Source: Dyadobacter jiangsuensis
GTDB lineage: Bacteria; Bacteroidota; Bacteroidia; Cytophagales; Spirosomataceae
Assembly (NCBI RefSeq): GCF_003014695.1
Contig: NZ_PYAS01000008.1
Location: forward strand, 1-64,000
DNA length: 64,000 bases
Direction: 5' to 3'
The stretch's first letter is position 1, and each line of letters opens with the position of its first letter. A program made the translations under genes and the position numbers. Shown piece after piece: positions 42,743-52,631 of this stretch. Under the pieces are notes generated by a model. That model was not told the origin of the DNA and made no database searches. It saw only the letters and a program-made list of their open reading frames with translations.

Positions 42743-45025
42743 ATGCGATTTCAGATTCCCAAAACACTTATTTTACTCCTGATTGCCGTTTTGCCGGCGT
42801 CCTATTCCCATGCCCAGCACGATTTCAGTACCAGCTATTTTAAAATCCATATCAACAACAAGGGATGGATCACCAGCATGAAAAACGTCACGGGCAAAAC
42901 CCACCAGCGCGAGTTCAGCCCCGCCGACAAGCCATCGCCGTTGTTGTCGCTGTTTGACAGTAAAAAGAACAAGTACTACCATCCGACCAAGGCCATTTTT
43001 AATAAAACCAAACAGACCTACACGCTACATTATGCCAATGGCTCGGTGGCCAGCGTGTCGGTGATCCCTCACAAAAAATACTTCAAACTAACGTTGCAAT
43101 CGCTCGCTCCCCGCAACGGCGTCGATAATGTACAGTGGGGCGCTTATCATACCAACATCACCAATCTCTTCGGGGAGATCATCGGGGTAGCACGCGATAC
43201 GAGCGAGGCCGTCAACTATGCCATCGGAATGCTGGCCCTCAGCGATAACACACTTGGAGGCTTGTCCGAAACTGTGGCCGATGCGGCACCTTTCCAGTAT
43301 ATCATCCACACTCCTGACAAAAAGCGCTTCCCGCTTCCCGCCCACCTGCACGAAGGCCAGGTGTTCCCTATCGGCGGTGACGGGATCAGCGACGTAGCGT
43401 TCTATGCCCATAAGGAACCCTATTACCGGATCCTTTACGGCAATGCGGCGCAAATTGACCCACAGGGCCAGATATCCATTGCCTACAATTCAAGGGACAG
43501 GGCTCCCAAACGGACCGTATTCTTTTCCCTGATCCCTAACATGGAAGCCAACATCCCGAACCACCTCGACGTGCAGCCGCTGCCAGGCATCGACTATGTA
43601 GGGTCCTCGGTGGCTTTCTGGGGTAGCCCCGACAGTACCGCATTACTGGATGTGGTACAAAATATCGTGTTGTCCGAAGGTTTGCCCTACCCTACTTTTA
43701 ATGGTAAATGGGTCAAAGATCCTTCCGCATTTACGCCCGACGTGCTCACCAGCGGAGGCGTGTACGACAGCATCGTGCCTTACACGCATCAACTGGGTTT
43801 CAAGGCTATCAGCCTTTATGACCAGGGATTTATCCGCCCCGACCGTGGCAATGGAGGATATATCGACGGAAAGAATTTTGAGAAGAAACCTTTGAAAATG
43901 GCTGCCGGGGCTAAATCCCATAAGGAACTTTCCGAAATAGCTGCGCGGCTGGGCATTATCATCGGCCGTACTCCCATTACCACGGCGCTCGCTCCCGGTA
44001 CCCACGATGCCAGCCCGGTCCCGAGCGACAGCCTTTGCTATCAGCAAAAGCGCATTCTGACAAAAAGTATCGGAACCTCCGACACACTGATATTCGTCAA
44101 CGATCCGCAATACCTCGATGAAATAGCCAGCTGGGAGGGCCATTGCAAGAACCTGAATATGATCAAGATCGGCAAGGAGCTGATTCATTACCTGGGCGTT
44201 TCCAAAGAAGCCCCCTATCGTTTGCTGAACGTCAAACGCGGCTATTGGAATACGACAACTGCCAATCACGCGGCGGGTGATACCATTTACAAGCTGCAAG
44301 TGACGATCAATTACGGCTACGACGGACTGATTCCCAATATGCAGTTGCAGGACCAGATCGCCGAGTACTACGCAACCGTTTGCAAAGTCAACGGCCTGGC
44401 TTACTACGATTTCGACGGCCAGGAGTTCTTGTTCAACAACGGGCACGGCTACTACTCCGTCAAACGCTTTTTCCACCGTATGTTTGACAAAGCCAAAGCA
44501 CTGGGTGTGCCGTACATTCGCTTCACCGGATCGACACTTTCGGAGGGCTCCTGGCATTATCAGAGTATCTGGAATGTGGGCGGCGGCAAAAACCTCTACG
44601 ATATAGATACACGCGAATGGGGCAGCAGCACCAGCCAGGGCAAAGACCTGCGCGACGTAACCTACGCCAATTTCTTCCCGTCCGGAATGGGCGGCAACTT
44701 TCCGATTAAGGCGGGTTCCACCGTGGCGCAATATGAGCATGTACAAGCCATTTCCGTAGGCATTGGTTCTACGTACAGCCTTCAAATCAACCAGAAGGAT
44801 GTGGAGGCCTGCACGGAGAAATATGCGATTTTCAAAGCTATCAGAACCTGGGAAAATGCCCGCGCTGCCAATGCTTTTCCAAGATGGGTCAAAAAGCAGC
44901 TTGCCGACCCGGCCAACCAGTTTCACCTCGAAGAACTCGACAAGGATAGCTGGAAGCTCTTCAAAACCGACCTTGACGGTAAAAACAGCAGGCCATTCTG
45001 CACACTCAAACGATCGGCACATTAA
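42743..45025 (+). CDS. Secreted protein of unknown family, possible glycoside hydrolase
   Basis: A 760-residue protein with a signal peptide (MRFQIPKTLILLLIAVLPAS). I do not recognise the family. The N-terminal third seems beta-sandwich (YFKIHINNKGWITSMKNVTG, ITNLFGEIIGVARD), the middle looks like a TIM barrel (TSGGVYDSIVPYTHQLGFKA, then ISLYDQGFIRPDRG), and KVNGLAYYDFDGQEF is an attractive acidic catalytic candidate around residue 550. It might be a glycoside hydrolase acting on the substrate of the SusC/SusD pair encoded just upstream. A terminator separates the two units, but a double-hairpin terminator follows this gene as well. Confidence 0.55.
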   Translation: MRFQIPKTLILLLIAVLPASYSHAQHDFSTSYFKIHINNKGWITSMKNVTGKTHQREFSPADKPSPLLSLFDSKKNKYYHPTKAIFNKTKQTYTLHYANGSVASVSVIPHKKYFKLTLQSLAPRNGVDNVQWGAYHTNITNLFGEIIGVARDTSEAVNYAIGMLALSDNTLGGLSETVADAAPFQYIIHTPDKKRFPLPAHLHEGQVFPIGGDGISDVAFYAHKEPYYRILYGNAAQIDPQGQISIAYNSRDRAPKRTVFFSLIPNMEANIPNHLDVQPLPGIDYVGSSVAFWGSPDSTALLDVVQNIVLSEGLPYPTFNGKWVKDPSAFTPDVLTSGGVYDSIVPYTHQLGFKAISLYDQGFIRPDRGNGGYIDGKNFEKKPLKMAAGAKSHKELSEIAARLGIIIGRTPITTALAPGTHDASPVPSDSLCYQQKRILTKSIGTSDTLIFVNDPQYLDEIASWEGHCKNLNMIKIGKELIHYLGVSKEAPYRLLNVKRGYWNTTTANHAAGDTIYKLQVTINYGYDGLIPNMQLQDQIAEYYATVCKVNGLAYYDFDGQEFLFNNGHGYYSVKRFFHRMFDKAKALGVPYIRFTGSTLSEGSWHYQSIWNVGGGKNLYDIDTREWGSSTSQGKDLRDVTYANFFPSGMGGNFPIKAGSTVAQYEHVQAISVGIGSTYSLQINQKDVEACTEKYAIFKAIRTWENARAANAFPRWVKKQLADPANQFHLEELDKDSWKLFKTDLDGKNSRPFCTLKRSAH

Positions 45026-45028
45026 GGA

Positions 45029-45060
45029 AAAGGCCCGTGGCAAAAGCTGCGGGCCTTTTT
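45029..45060 (+). terminator. Rho-independent terminator
   Basis: AAGGCCCGTGGC and the facing GCTGCGGGCCTT pair around a short loop and are followed by T5. It closes the unknown-family gene on the plus strand. Confidence 0.8.
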
Positions 45061-45067
45061 CATAATA

Positions 45068-45099
45068 AAAGCCCGTAAGTCAAAGACCTGCGGGCTTAT
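45068..45099 (-). terminator. Second hairpin, probable terminator for the minus-strand operon
   Basis: AAAGCCCGTAAGTC pairs with the facing GACCTGCGGGCTT, in the gap between convergent genes. On the minus strand the stem is followed by a TTTTATTA stretch, so it may end the ROK/cytochrome operon. Confidence 0.6.
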
Positions 45100-45151
45100 G
45101 CATCACCGATTAACCTAATGGACTAAATAGCATGATTATGCCATAACAGCC

Positions 45152-47341
45152 TTAATTTACGATTACTTCGTCGACAAACAGCCAACCTTTATTGCCTTTG
45201 CCCGAATGCCAGGCCGGTATCTTGTTCAGCGGCTTCGCGACCAGCTTGATGCAGCTCAATTGCTGAGGCTCAAAACCGGCCTCATAAACAATATTCTCCG
45301 TGCCCGGAACGTCTTTGGCCGGCACGCCCGGAGTGATCACTTTCAATAATTTCAGGGTTTTCGGATCGGCGCCGCCCCACACTTCGATCCTCGTTGGCTC
45401 AAAAATAAAACTTCCGAAGCTCCGCAATGTACTCACTGTCACCACACTGGCTTTCACAGGTTTTTTGAAGAACAAATAGCTCTGGAAATCGTTCTCGACA
45501 TACCCCAGCCAGGTACCGCTCACCCGTTCGGTGTCGCCGACCTTCCCGTCGGAGATCGACGCAGCGCCTTTGGCATGGTACCGCTGATCGACCGGCGTAA
45601 TCAGCTGCGCGCTGTCAACATGAATGCCTTCTTTGAAAAACAGCTTGCTCACCTGCGTACTGCCGTACCATCCTTTTCTGAATGCCCTTGCTTTGAGCTT
45701 CAAGTTTCCGTTGATGGCAATCGGCTTGTCATAAACAGGAGAACTCGTGCTGTCGGGCTCGGAACCATCCAGCGTATAACGGATCACCGTACCGGCAATC
45801 TGGTGCTTCATCGCGACCGTTTCTCCCTTGCCGATCAGCTGCTTTTCGTTGATGATCACAGGTGGATTGAGCGCCATCACCAGGGTGTCGCTTCGGAAAC
45901 CGGTTTCAAATGCGATTTTCTGCCCCTTTTTCAACGTTTCCAACTCCTGCGGACCAATGCCCGTACTCCACAGGTAAACCCGTCTGAGCGCCGGGAAGCC
46001 TTCAAGCGATTTGACATGCGCCATGGTAATGCCGGTACCGCTCAATGAAAGCTCACGCAGACTGGCCAGCTTTTTCAGCTCGGTCAGGTTGCCGCCGGTA
46101 ATATCGGTAAAGTTCAGTATTAGCCTGCGTAACTCGGGAAATTTGGCCAGCGCTTTGATATCCTCGTCCTTCACAGGCATTTTGCTCAAATCCATGGACA
46201 CAATCTGATCCTTCAATGGCATCAGGCCTTCGATGTCCTGGCTTTTGAAATTCGCCCTGTTGTAAAAGTTGACAAACAATGCCGGAGATCCTGCCGACAA
46301 TGGCTTGATGAGGCGGTAGTTGGTATTGAGCTTCTGCACCTCGTCGGCCGATGCCGCGCTGAACGTGTACTGCTCCTCGGTACGGTCCCCGCCCAGCACG
46401 TTCTGAGCATAGGAGTAAATGGGGTTCTGAGGCGGCAGTGAACTTACCAGTTGGTCAAAACGTGAGCCTGCTTTTACCCAGGCTGCTAGTAACACCACTT
46501 CCTCTTCCGTCAATTGTACTTTACCACGCGGAGGCATATGCTTTTTGTCATCGAGCGGCAAATGCAGGCGGCTGATCAGCAAGCCAAGATCCACTTTGGT
46601 CGTGTCCCACAGCACACCGCCTTTTCCGCCCTTCGTGAGCAGCGCCTGGGTCTGCATTTGCAAGCCCCCTTTCGATTTCTCCTCGTTATGGCAGGAAAGG
46701 CATTTCTGCTCGATCACTGGCTTCACCAGATGCTCGTACACCTTGGCCTCCTCGAAAGCCACGTGCTGCGCCGGTTCTCCCGACGGCCCCAGCGGGGATA
46801 TCAGAAAGTCCTCACCGTGGGTAAGGTTACCTCCTAAATGACCACCCACAAAAAGCAGTACCAGGAATGCTCCTGCAACCACTTTTGCACCGGCTGTCCA
46901 CGGTAACAGGGATTTTCTTGCCCCATACCAGATAACCGCGGCAATGGAAATGGCAATACCCAGCCATTTATGCCAAAATAATGTATCCGATTCGTAGCCC
47001 TCCTCGTGCGAGAGCACAAACCCTGAAAATGCCGCCACCGCAGCAGTGACTGTACCAATGACCAGCAGGCTGTCGGCCAGCGCTTCATTCCAGGTATGAG
47101 AATCCGGCTTCCGCACAATCATGACCCACAGGCTGTACAGAATCAGTACCACCAATGGAAAGTGCAACACAAGCGGGTGCATTCTTCCCAAAGCCTGCAT
47201 CCATTGCGGAACGGCAAACCGGCTTTCGAAGAACAACAGAAATACGAGCAATCCATTCAGGAAAAAGGCGATGTTATAGACGTACCCTTTCCAATCCGAC
47301 AATATTCTACTCACTGTATCAGAGGTTAATACTTTACGCAA
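45152..47341 (-). CDS. DUF2231 membrane / c-type cytochrome multi-domain protein
   Basis: The 729-residue protein has an N-terminal membrane part with several helices (FFLNGLLVFLLFFESRFAVP, LVLHFPLVVLILYSLWVMIV), as in DUF2231 proteins. A c-type haem site, CLSCHNEEKSKGG, follows (planctomycete-cytochrome-like), then leucine-rich-like repeats (LRELSLSGTGITMAHVKSLE), a chitobiase C-terminal-like segment (RYTLDGSEPDSTSSPVYDKP) and a galactose-binding-like end. It belongs to a trio with a DUF1501 protein and a DUF1549/DUF1553 protein encoded upstream. Its role may be electron transfer for an oxidative glycan pathway. The gene overlaps the DUF1501 gene by 8 bases. Confidence 0.8.
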   Translation of the reverse strand: MRKVLTSDTVSRILSDWKGYVYNIAFFLNGLLVFLLFFESRFAVPQWMQALGRMHPLVLHFPLVVLILYSLWVMIVRKPDSHTWNEALADSLLVIGTVTAAVAAFSGFVLSHEEGYESDTLFWHKWLGIAISIAAVIWYGARKSLLPWTAGAKVVAGAFLVLLFVGGHLGGNLTHGEDFLISPLGPSGEPAQHVAFEEAKVYEHLVKPVIEQKCLSCHNEEKSKGGLQMQTQALLTKGGKGGVLWDTTKVDLGLLISRLHLPLDDKKHMPPRGKVQLTEEEVVLLAAWVKAGSRFDQLVSSLPPQNPIYSYAQNVLGGDRTEEQYTFSAASADEVQKLNTNYRLIKPLSAGSPALFVNFYNRANFKSQDIEGLMPLKDQIVSMDLSKMPVKDEDIKALAKFPELRRLILNFTDITGGNLTELKKLASLRELSLSGTGITMAHVKSLEGFPALRRVYLWSTGIGPQELETLKKGQKIAFETGFRSDTLVMALNPPVIINEKQLIGKGETVAMKHQIAGTVIRYTLDGSEPDSTSSPVYDKPIAINGNLKLKARAFRKGWYGSTQVSKLFFKEGIHVDSAQLITPVDQRYHAKGAASISDGKVGDTERVSGTWLGYVENDFQSYLFFKKPVKASVVTVSTLRSFGSFIFEPTRIEVWGGADPKTLKLLKVITPGVPAKDVPGTENIVYEAGFEPQQLSCIKLVAKPLNKIPAWHSGKGNKGWLFVDEVIVN

Positions 47342-48794
47342 TAATTCCTTTCACCAACTTACCGGCTACGTCCGTGAGACGATAGCGGCGGCCCTGATGC
47401 TTGTACACCAGCTTTTCATGGTCCAGTCCCAGTTGGTTGAGAATGGTCGCATGAAAATCGTGTACGTGGACAGGGTCTTTGACAATATTGTACCCAAACT
47501 CGTCGGTCTCGCCATATACAATGCCCGGTTTGACACCACCGCCTGCCATCCACACGGTGAATGCCCTCGGATGGTGGTCACGGCCGTAGTTGTCTTTGGT
47601 GAGTGTTCCCTGGCAGTAGTTGGTACGCCCGAACTCCCCTCCCCATATTACCAGCGTTTCGTCCAGCAATCCGCGTTGTTTAAGATCGGTAACCAATGCG
47701 GCCGATGCCTGGTCGACATCCATACACTGCCCTTTGATTTCCGTCGGCAGCCCACCGTGGCTATCCCATCCCTGGTGGTAAAGCTGCACGAACCGCACAC
47801 CCTGCTCGGAAAGTTTCCGCGCCAGCAGGCAGTTGGCTGCATAAGTACCGGGCACGAGGCATTCCGGGCCATACATTTTCACGATCGATTCCGGTTCCTT
47901 GCTCATATCAGTGATTTCCGGAACGGCTGTCTGCATCCGGAACGCCATTTCATACTGCTGTACTTTGGCCGTGATTTCAGGGTCACCGAAGTCGTTGAAT
48001 GTGCCCTGGTTCAGTTCGGCCAGGTTATCGAGCATTTTGCGGCGCTGGGTACGATCCATCCCATCGGGGTCATTGAGATACAACACCGGGTTTTCACCGC
48101 TGCTGAACTGCACGCCCTGGTGCACCGAATCCAGGAAGCCGTTGGTCCATAGTTTGGAATAAACTCCCTGCCCATTGCCTTTTCCGCGCGATAGCAACAC
48201 GCAGAAACCCGGCAGGTTCTGGTTTTCACTGCCCAACCCGTAGCTCAGCCATGCACCGAAGCTCGGACGGTTACCCACTTGCGCGCCTGTCTGGAAGAAA
48301 GTCAGCGCCGGGTCGTGGTTAATGGCTTCTGTATTAAGAGTTTTGATAATACAAAGATCATCCGCAATGCCGGCCATATGCGGCAGCAGCTCACTCATCC
48401 AGGCACCGCTCTTGCCGTGCTGTTTGAAATTGAAAATTGAACCCGCCAAAGGGAATTTGGCCTGGTTGGCGGTCATACCGGTCAGGCGCTGCCCTCCCCG
48501 GATTGACTCCGGCAGATCCTGCCCGTGCATTTTGTTGAGCATCGGCTTGTAGTCGAACAGGTCGAGCTGCGAGGGGGCGCCATTCTGGAACAAATAGATT
48601 ACCCGCTTGGCTTTCGGGGCGAAATGCGGCAGGCCGGCCATCAGCTCGTTCACATCCGGTTCGCCACCGCCTCCTTTGAAAAGGTCCGGGATCAGCAGAG
48701 ATCCCAGCGCAGCACTGCCCACACCAAGGCTCAGCTTGGAGAGAAAGTGCCTGCGTGTGGTATTCATTCCAAAATCAAATATTGGCTTTTCCAT
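47334..48794 (-). CDS. DUF1501 family protein
   Basis: A 486-residue protein with a twin-arginine-like leader (MNTTRRHFLSKLSLGVGSA, from a possible second start at 48767). The DUF1501 segments are clear: APKAKRVIYLFQNGAPSQLD, QLYHQGWDSHGG, VIWGGEFGRTNY and GRDHHPRAFTVWMAGGGVKP. DUF1501 proteins resemble sulfatases/alkaline-phosphatase-like folds and in planctomycetes sit beside PSCyt/PSD genes. They probably act in the periplasm. Gene order here copies that arrangement. The activity is unknown. Confidence 0.85.
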   Translation of the reverse strand: MEKPIFDFGMNTTRRHFLSKLSLGVGSAALGSLLIPDLFKGGGGEPDVNELMAGLPHFAPKAKRVIYLFQNGAPSQLDLFDYKPMLNKMHGQDLPESIRGGQRLTGMTANQAKFPLAGSIFNFKQHGKSGAWMSELLPHMAGIADDLCIIKTLNTEAINHDPALTFFQTGAQVGNRPSFGAWLSYGLGSENQNLPGFCVLLSRGKGNGQGVYSKLWTNGFLDSVHQGVQFSSGENPVLYLNDPDGMDRTQRRKMLDNLAELNQGTFNDFGDPEITAKVQQYEMAFRMQTAVPEITDMSKEPESIVKMYGPECLVPGTYAANCLLARKLSEQGVRFVQLYHQGWDSHGGLPTEIKGQCMDVDQASAALVTDLKQRGLLDETLVIWGGEFGRTNYCQGTLTKDNYGRDHHPRAFTVWMAGGGVKPGIVYGETDEFGYNIVKDPVHVHDFHATILNQLGLDHEKLVYKHQGRRYRLTDVAGKLVKGIIA

Positions 48795-48806
48795 GATATC
48801 TCGGTT

Positions 48807-51128
48807 TTAGCTTTTTGTAATCGTCTCTTCCATGTTGTACAGCGTGTTGATCACCCGCATCAATGCAGCCGCACGCACCTTGTCGGCCTTCGCTTCATGC
48901 GGGAATTCACCCACATTCAGGACTTTCGCCGCATTGTCTTTTTGTTTCGAGAACATGGAAGCCTCTTCACTGTAATACTTTTTGAGCAACTCTACTTCTT
49001 TATCCGTCGGCTGGCGGCAGACGATCGTCTGGAACGACGAACGGATATTGCTTTCAATATCTGTCGATTTCGCTACCAGGCGTTCAGCCAATACACGTGA
49101 GGCTTCAAGCACCGTAGGGTCATTCAGCATCACCAGCGCTTGCAGAGGTGTATTGGTTTTGGAACGTTTCACCTCGCAATGGTCGCGGTTGCTGGCATCG
49201 AAAATGATCATCGACGGCGGCGGCACTGTCAGTTTGATGAATGTGTACATCCCCCTGCGGTACAATGCATCGCCCTTATCCTGCTGGTAGGTGCGAAGGG
49301 TACCGCGTCCTGACGTAGCCGCCTCCCACAAGCCTTTCGGCTGGTAAGGTTTCACGCTTGGGCCTCCGATCTTGGGATTCAGCAAACCGCTGGTTGATAG
49401 TACCATATCACGTACGAGCTCCGCTGGCAGGCGGTAGCGCGGGCCGCGCGAGAGGTAAATATTTTCCGGGTCGGCTTTCAGCTTTTCGTCGGTAACCTTG
49501 GCCGATTGGCGGTAGGTAGCCGAAGTCACGATCTGCTTGACGAGCCTTTTGATATCCCAGCCATGGTTCATAAAATCCACGGCCAGCCAATCCAGCAATG
49601 CCGGGTTCGTGGGCAGGTCGCCCTGCATACCAAAATCACCCGTACTTTTCACGATACCTCTTCCGAAAAACTCCTGCCATATCTGATTAATGAATACCCG
49701 GGCAGTGAGCGGATTGCTCTTGCTGGTCGTCCATTTAGCTAATCCCAACCGGTTTTGCGGCAATTTGATCGTGTCAAAACGCATTACCGCCGGTAACGCC
49801 GAGGCGGTAACCACCCTGCCCGGCGCGTCGTATGAGCCGCGGTTGAGGATGTGCGTAGGCCGGAGCGTGTCCAGGTCGCCCAGTACCGACACCATCAGGC
49901 GGCTCGTGTCCGGCCGGTTGATGAACGAAAGCAATGTCTTCGCTTCATCATCCGAAATGGTCATGATCGGATTCTTCGCCGGTTTTGTCTGCGAAATATC
50001 CCCTTCAAATCCGGACTCTTTGGAATTGTTGAAAAATGCGAACATCCGGTAGTAATCTTCCTGCGAAATAGGGTCATACTTGTGGTCGTGGCATTGTGCG
50101 CATTCGACGGTGAGGCCCAGCACCCCGGTACTGAAAGTTTTCGTTTTGTCGATATTGTATTCGATCCGGTATTCTTCCGGGATCACGCCGCCCTCTTCGG
50201 TATATTTATGGTTCCTGAAAAACGCGGTGGCCAGTATCTGCTCCTTGTTGGCATTGGGCAGCATGTCGCCCGCGATCTGCCACATCAGGAACTGGTCGTA
50301 TTTCATGTTCTTGTTGAATGCGTTGATCAGCCAGTCGCGCCACGGCCATTGCGTACGTACTTCGTCGTCCTGGTAACCGTACGAATCGGCATAACGCGCT
50401 ACGTCCAGCCAGTGCACGGCCATTTTCTCGCCGTAGGTTTTCTGTGCGAGCAACTGGTCCACTATTTTTTCATAAGCCTTGTCGCTGTTATCCGCTTCAA
50501 ACTGCTTTTGCATTTCCACGGTCGGCGGCAGGCCCGTAAGGTCCAGTGCGACCCTTTTTAGCAAATGGCTTTTAGCTGCTTCGTCATTAGGTGCCAATCC
50601 GGCACCCTCCATTTTACGCAGGACGAAGTTGTCGATTTCGTTTTTAGGCCAATCTTCCTTGGAAACTTCGGGAACAGCGGGCAAGACCGGAGTAGTGAAC
50701 GCCCAATGCCGCTCGTACTTGGCACCTTCCTCGATCCATTTCTTCACCAACCCTATTTCACCTTCATTCAGCAAGCCCAGGTGCGACTCCGGCGTCGGCA
50801 TTTGGTACGACGGATCGGGCGAAGTAATCCTTCGGTACACTTCCGACTGCTCCGGCTTGCCGGGGAAAATCGCCACACCCTTTCCGTCTTTCAGCTTCGC
50901 ATAGGCACTTTCGGCAATGTCAAGCCGGAGCCCTGCCTCCCGTTTTTTAGAATCAGGTCCGTGGCACGCAAAACATTTATCAGACAAAATAGGCCGGATG
51001 TCGAAATTGTAACTCACAGCTTCACTACCCGACTGAGATTGTAACACGCCGTTCTTTTTGAAACAAGAAACCGCCAGAAAAGCAACGGCGCCGGATAGTA
51101 CCCCCAGATACAAGAACTTCTTTTTCAT
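48807..51128 (-). CDS. PSCyt1-DUF1549-DUF1553 protein (planctomycete-type)
   Basis: The start at 51128 gives the lipoprotein leader MKKKFLYLGVLSGAVAFLAV (Cys at residue 22 or nearby). The 773-residue protein then has a cytochrome c-like haem site (CFACHGPDSKKREAGLRLD), a DUF1549 domain (VALDLTGLPPTVEMQKQFEA, WLDVARYADSYGYQDDE) and a DUF1553 domain (FGRGIVKSTGDFGMQGDLPT, TNTPLQALVMLNDP). This architecture is best known from Planctomycetes and Verrucomicrobia; it also occurs in some Bacteroidota. Probably a periplasmic or surface redox partner in glycan breakdown. It starts 18 bp after the MFS gene. Confidence 0.88.
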   Translation of the reverse strand: MKKKFLYLGVLSGAVAFLAVSCFKKNGVLQSQSGSEAVSYNFDIRPILSDKCFACHGPDSKKREAGLRLDIAESAYAKLKDGKGVAIFPGKPEQSEVYRRITSPDPSYQMPTPESHLGLLNEGEIGLVKKWIEEGAKYERHWAFTTPVLPAVPEVSKEDWPKNEIDNFVLRKMEGAGLAPNDEAAKSHLLKRVALDLTGLPPTVEMQKQFEADNSDKAYEKIVDQLLAQKTYGEKMAVHWLDVARYADSYGYQDDEVRTQWPWRDWLINAFNKNMKYDQFLMWQIAGDMLPNANKEQILATAFFRNHKYTEEGGVIPEEYRIEYNIDKTKTFSTGVLGLTVECAQCHDHKYDPISQEDYYRMFAFFNNSKESGFEGDISQTKPAKNPIMTISDDEAKTLLSFINRPDTSRLMVSVLGDLDTLRPTHILNRGSYDAPGRVVTASALPAVMRFDTIKLPQNRLGLAKWTTSKSNPLTARVFINQIWQEFFGRGIVKSTGDFGMQGDLPTNPALLDWLAVDFMNHGWDIKRLVKQIVTSATYRQSAKVTDEKLKADPENIYLSRGPRYRLPAELVRDMVLSTSGLLNPKIGGPSVKPYQPKGLWEAATSGRGTLRTYQQDKGDALYRRGMYTFIKLTVPPPSMIIFDASNRDHCEVKRSKTNTPLQALVMLNDPTVLEASRVLAERLVAKSTDIESNIRSSFQTIVCRQPTDKEVELLKKYYSEEASMFSKQKDNAAKVLNVGEFPHEAKADKVRAAALMRVINTLYNMEETITKS

Positions 51129-51146
51129 TTGCAATTATTTACACAA

Positions 51147-52631
51147 TCAACCAATCTTTACTTCGCCTTTCACAGTCTCCGAACTCAGGAACTGCTCTAT
51201 TTCTTCCAGCCGCTTTCCTTTCGTTTCAAACAGGTTCCGCTTCGCGTACACGTAGGAGCAGACGCAGAAGAAGGAGAAAACGAAAAATGTATTAGCTACT
51301 CCCAGCCCGTCGCGCATGAGCGGAAAAAGCAGGTTTACGATCCAGTCCGACACCCACATCGTCATAATGCAGATAGATAATGCGGTTCCCCGTATATGAT
51401 TTGGAAATACTTCCGTAGCGATGACAAACTTCAATGGCCCCAGCGAGAAGGCAAAAAACAGCAGGAACAGCATGATACACACCAACATCCCCCAGCCATT
51501 GATGCCGTAAGCGAAGCACAGGCCCGTCAATGCAAGCGATACCGCCGCGCCGGCAGAGCCGATCAGGTACAACGATCTCCGCCCGAGCGTATCCACCTTC
51601 CAGATCGCTATCAGCGTGAATACCATGCTGGCCAGGCCGAGCATAACCTGGTACAGCAGTACGTCGCCGATCACGATACCTGCGGACCGGAGGATCGTCG
51701 GGCCGTAAAATACCACGCCATTGATACCGCTGAACTGCGAAAGGGCGGTCAGGACCATGGTCATCACCAGCAATCCGCGCAAAGGATATTGCATCAACTC
51801 TTTTGCGCCTCCCTCTTTTTGCGTGAACGCTTCCTTGATCGCTGCGAACTCCGTGCGGGCATGGTCTTCCCCGCTTATTTTGACCAGTATCCCGAGTGCT
51901 TCTTCATTTCTGTCGTGCTTGGCGAGCCAGCGCGGGCTTTCGGGCACCGTCACGAGCAACATGCAAAACACTGCCGCCGGGATCACGCTCACGAAGAACA
52001 TCCCGCGCCATACCTCCTCTACAAACAGCCAGTGCGAAACGCCGCTTCCCGCGCCCGCATGAGCGAGCGAGTACCTGTGCAGGAACAAGTTACTGATGTA
52101 AGCGGCCAGCACGCCGATCGTGATCGCCAGTTGGTAGAATGTAACAAGGCCGCCACGCTTGGATGCCGGTGCTATTTCCGAAATGTAAAGCGGCGACACA
52201 TTGGAGGCCACGCCCACACCCGCCCCGGCTATGATGCGGAATATAATGAGAATAGTATAAGTATTTGAAAATGAAAACCCTATCGCGCTTACTAAAAAGA
52301 GCAGGGCCGCCACAAACAGGACTTTCTTCCGGCCTATTTTATCGGCCAGGTAGCCCGAGAATGCCACCCCAATAATGCAGCCGAGCAAGGCAAACGAAAC
52401 AAACAATCCCTCTTCCGCCGCCGACAAGCCATATTGTGTTCTGACGGGCTCGATGATCCCGCTCACAACGGCCATATCAAACCCGAACAGAAAGCCCCCC
52501 AACGCCGCAATGAGCGTAATGAGAAAGGTAAAGTGTTTTACGTGTTGTGTTTGCAAGGTGTTCTTGGATTTAGGGCTTTCTTCTATGACCAGCTTTCGGT
52601 CAGCAAACGGGTTTCGTTTCAAGGGCAGCAT
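51147..52631 (-). CDS. Sugar-porter family MFS transporter
   Basis: The 494-residue protein has the sugar-porter signature: GYLADKIGRKKVLFVAALL in the TM2-3 loop, RIIAGAGVGVASNVSPLYIS with PASKRGG in TM4-5, VPESPRWLAKHDRNEEALGI at the TM6-7 loop, and DTLGRRSLYLIGSAG in TM8-9. About 12 membrane segments are expected. It should bring a monosaccharide into the cell by proton symport. It overlaps the ROK kinase gene by 32 bases and precedes the planctomycete-type trio, so all five are probably one operon. Confidence 0.92.
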   Translation of the reverse strand: MLPLKRNPFADRKLVIEESPKSKNTLQTQHVKHFTFLITLIAALGGFLFGFDMAVVSGIIEPVRTQYGLSAAEEGLFVSFALLGCIIGVAFSGYLADKIGRKKVLFVAALLFLVSAIGFSFSNTYTILIIFRIIAGAGVGVASNVSPLYISEIAPASKRGGLVTFYQLAITIGVLAAYISNLFLHRYSLAHAGAGSGVSHWLFVEEVWRGMFFVSVIPAAVFCMLLVTVPESPRWLAKHDRNEEALGILVKISGEDHARTEFAAIKEAFTQKEGGAKELMQYPLRGLLVMTMVLTALSQFSGINGVVFYGPTILRSAGIVIGDVLLYQVMLGLASMVFTLIAIWKVDTLGRRSLYLIGSAGAAVSLALTGLCFAYGINGWGMLVCIMLFLLFFAFSLGPLKFVIATEVFPNHIRGTALSICIMTMWVSDWIVNLLFPLMRDGLGVANTFFVFSFFCVCSYVYAKRNLFETKGKRLEEIEQFLSSETVKGEVKIG

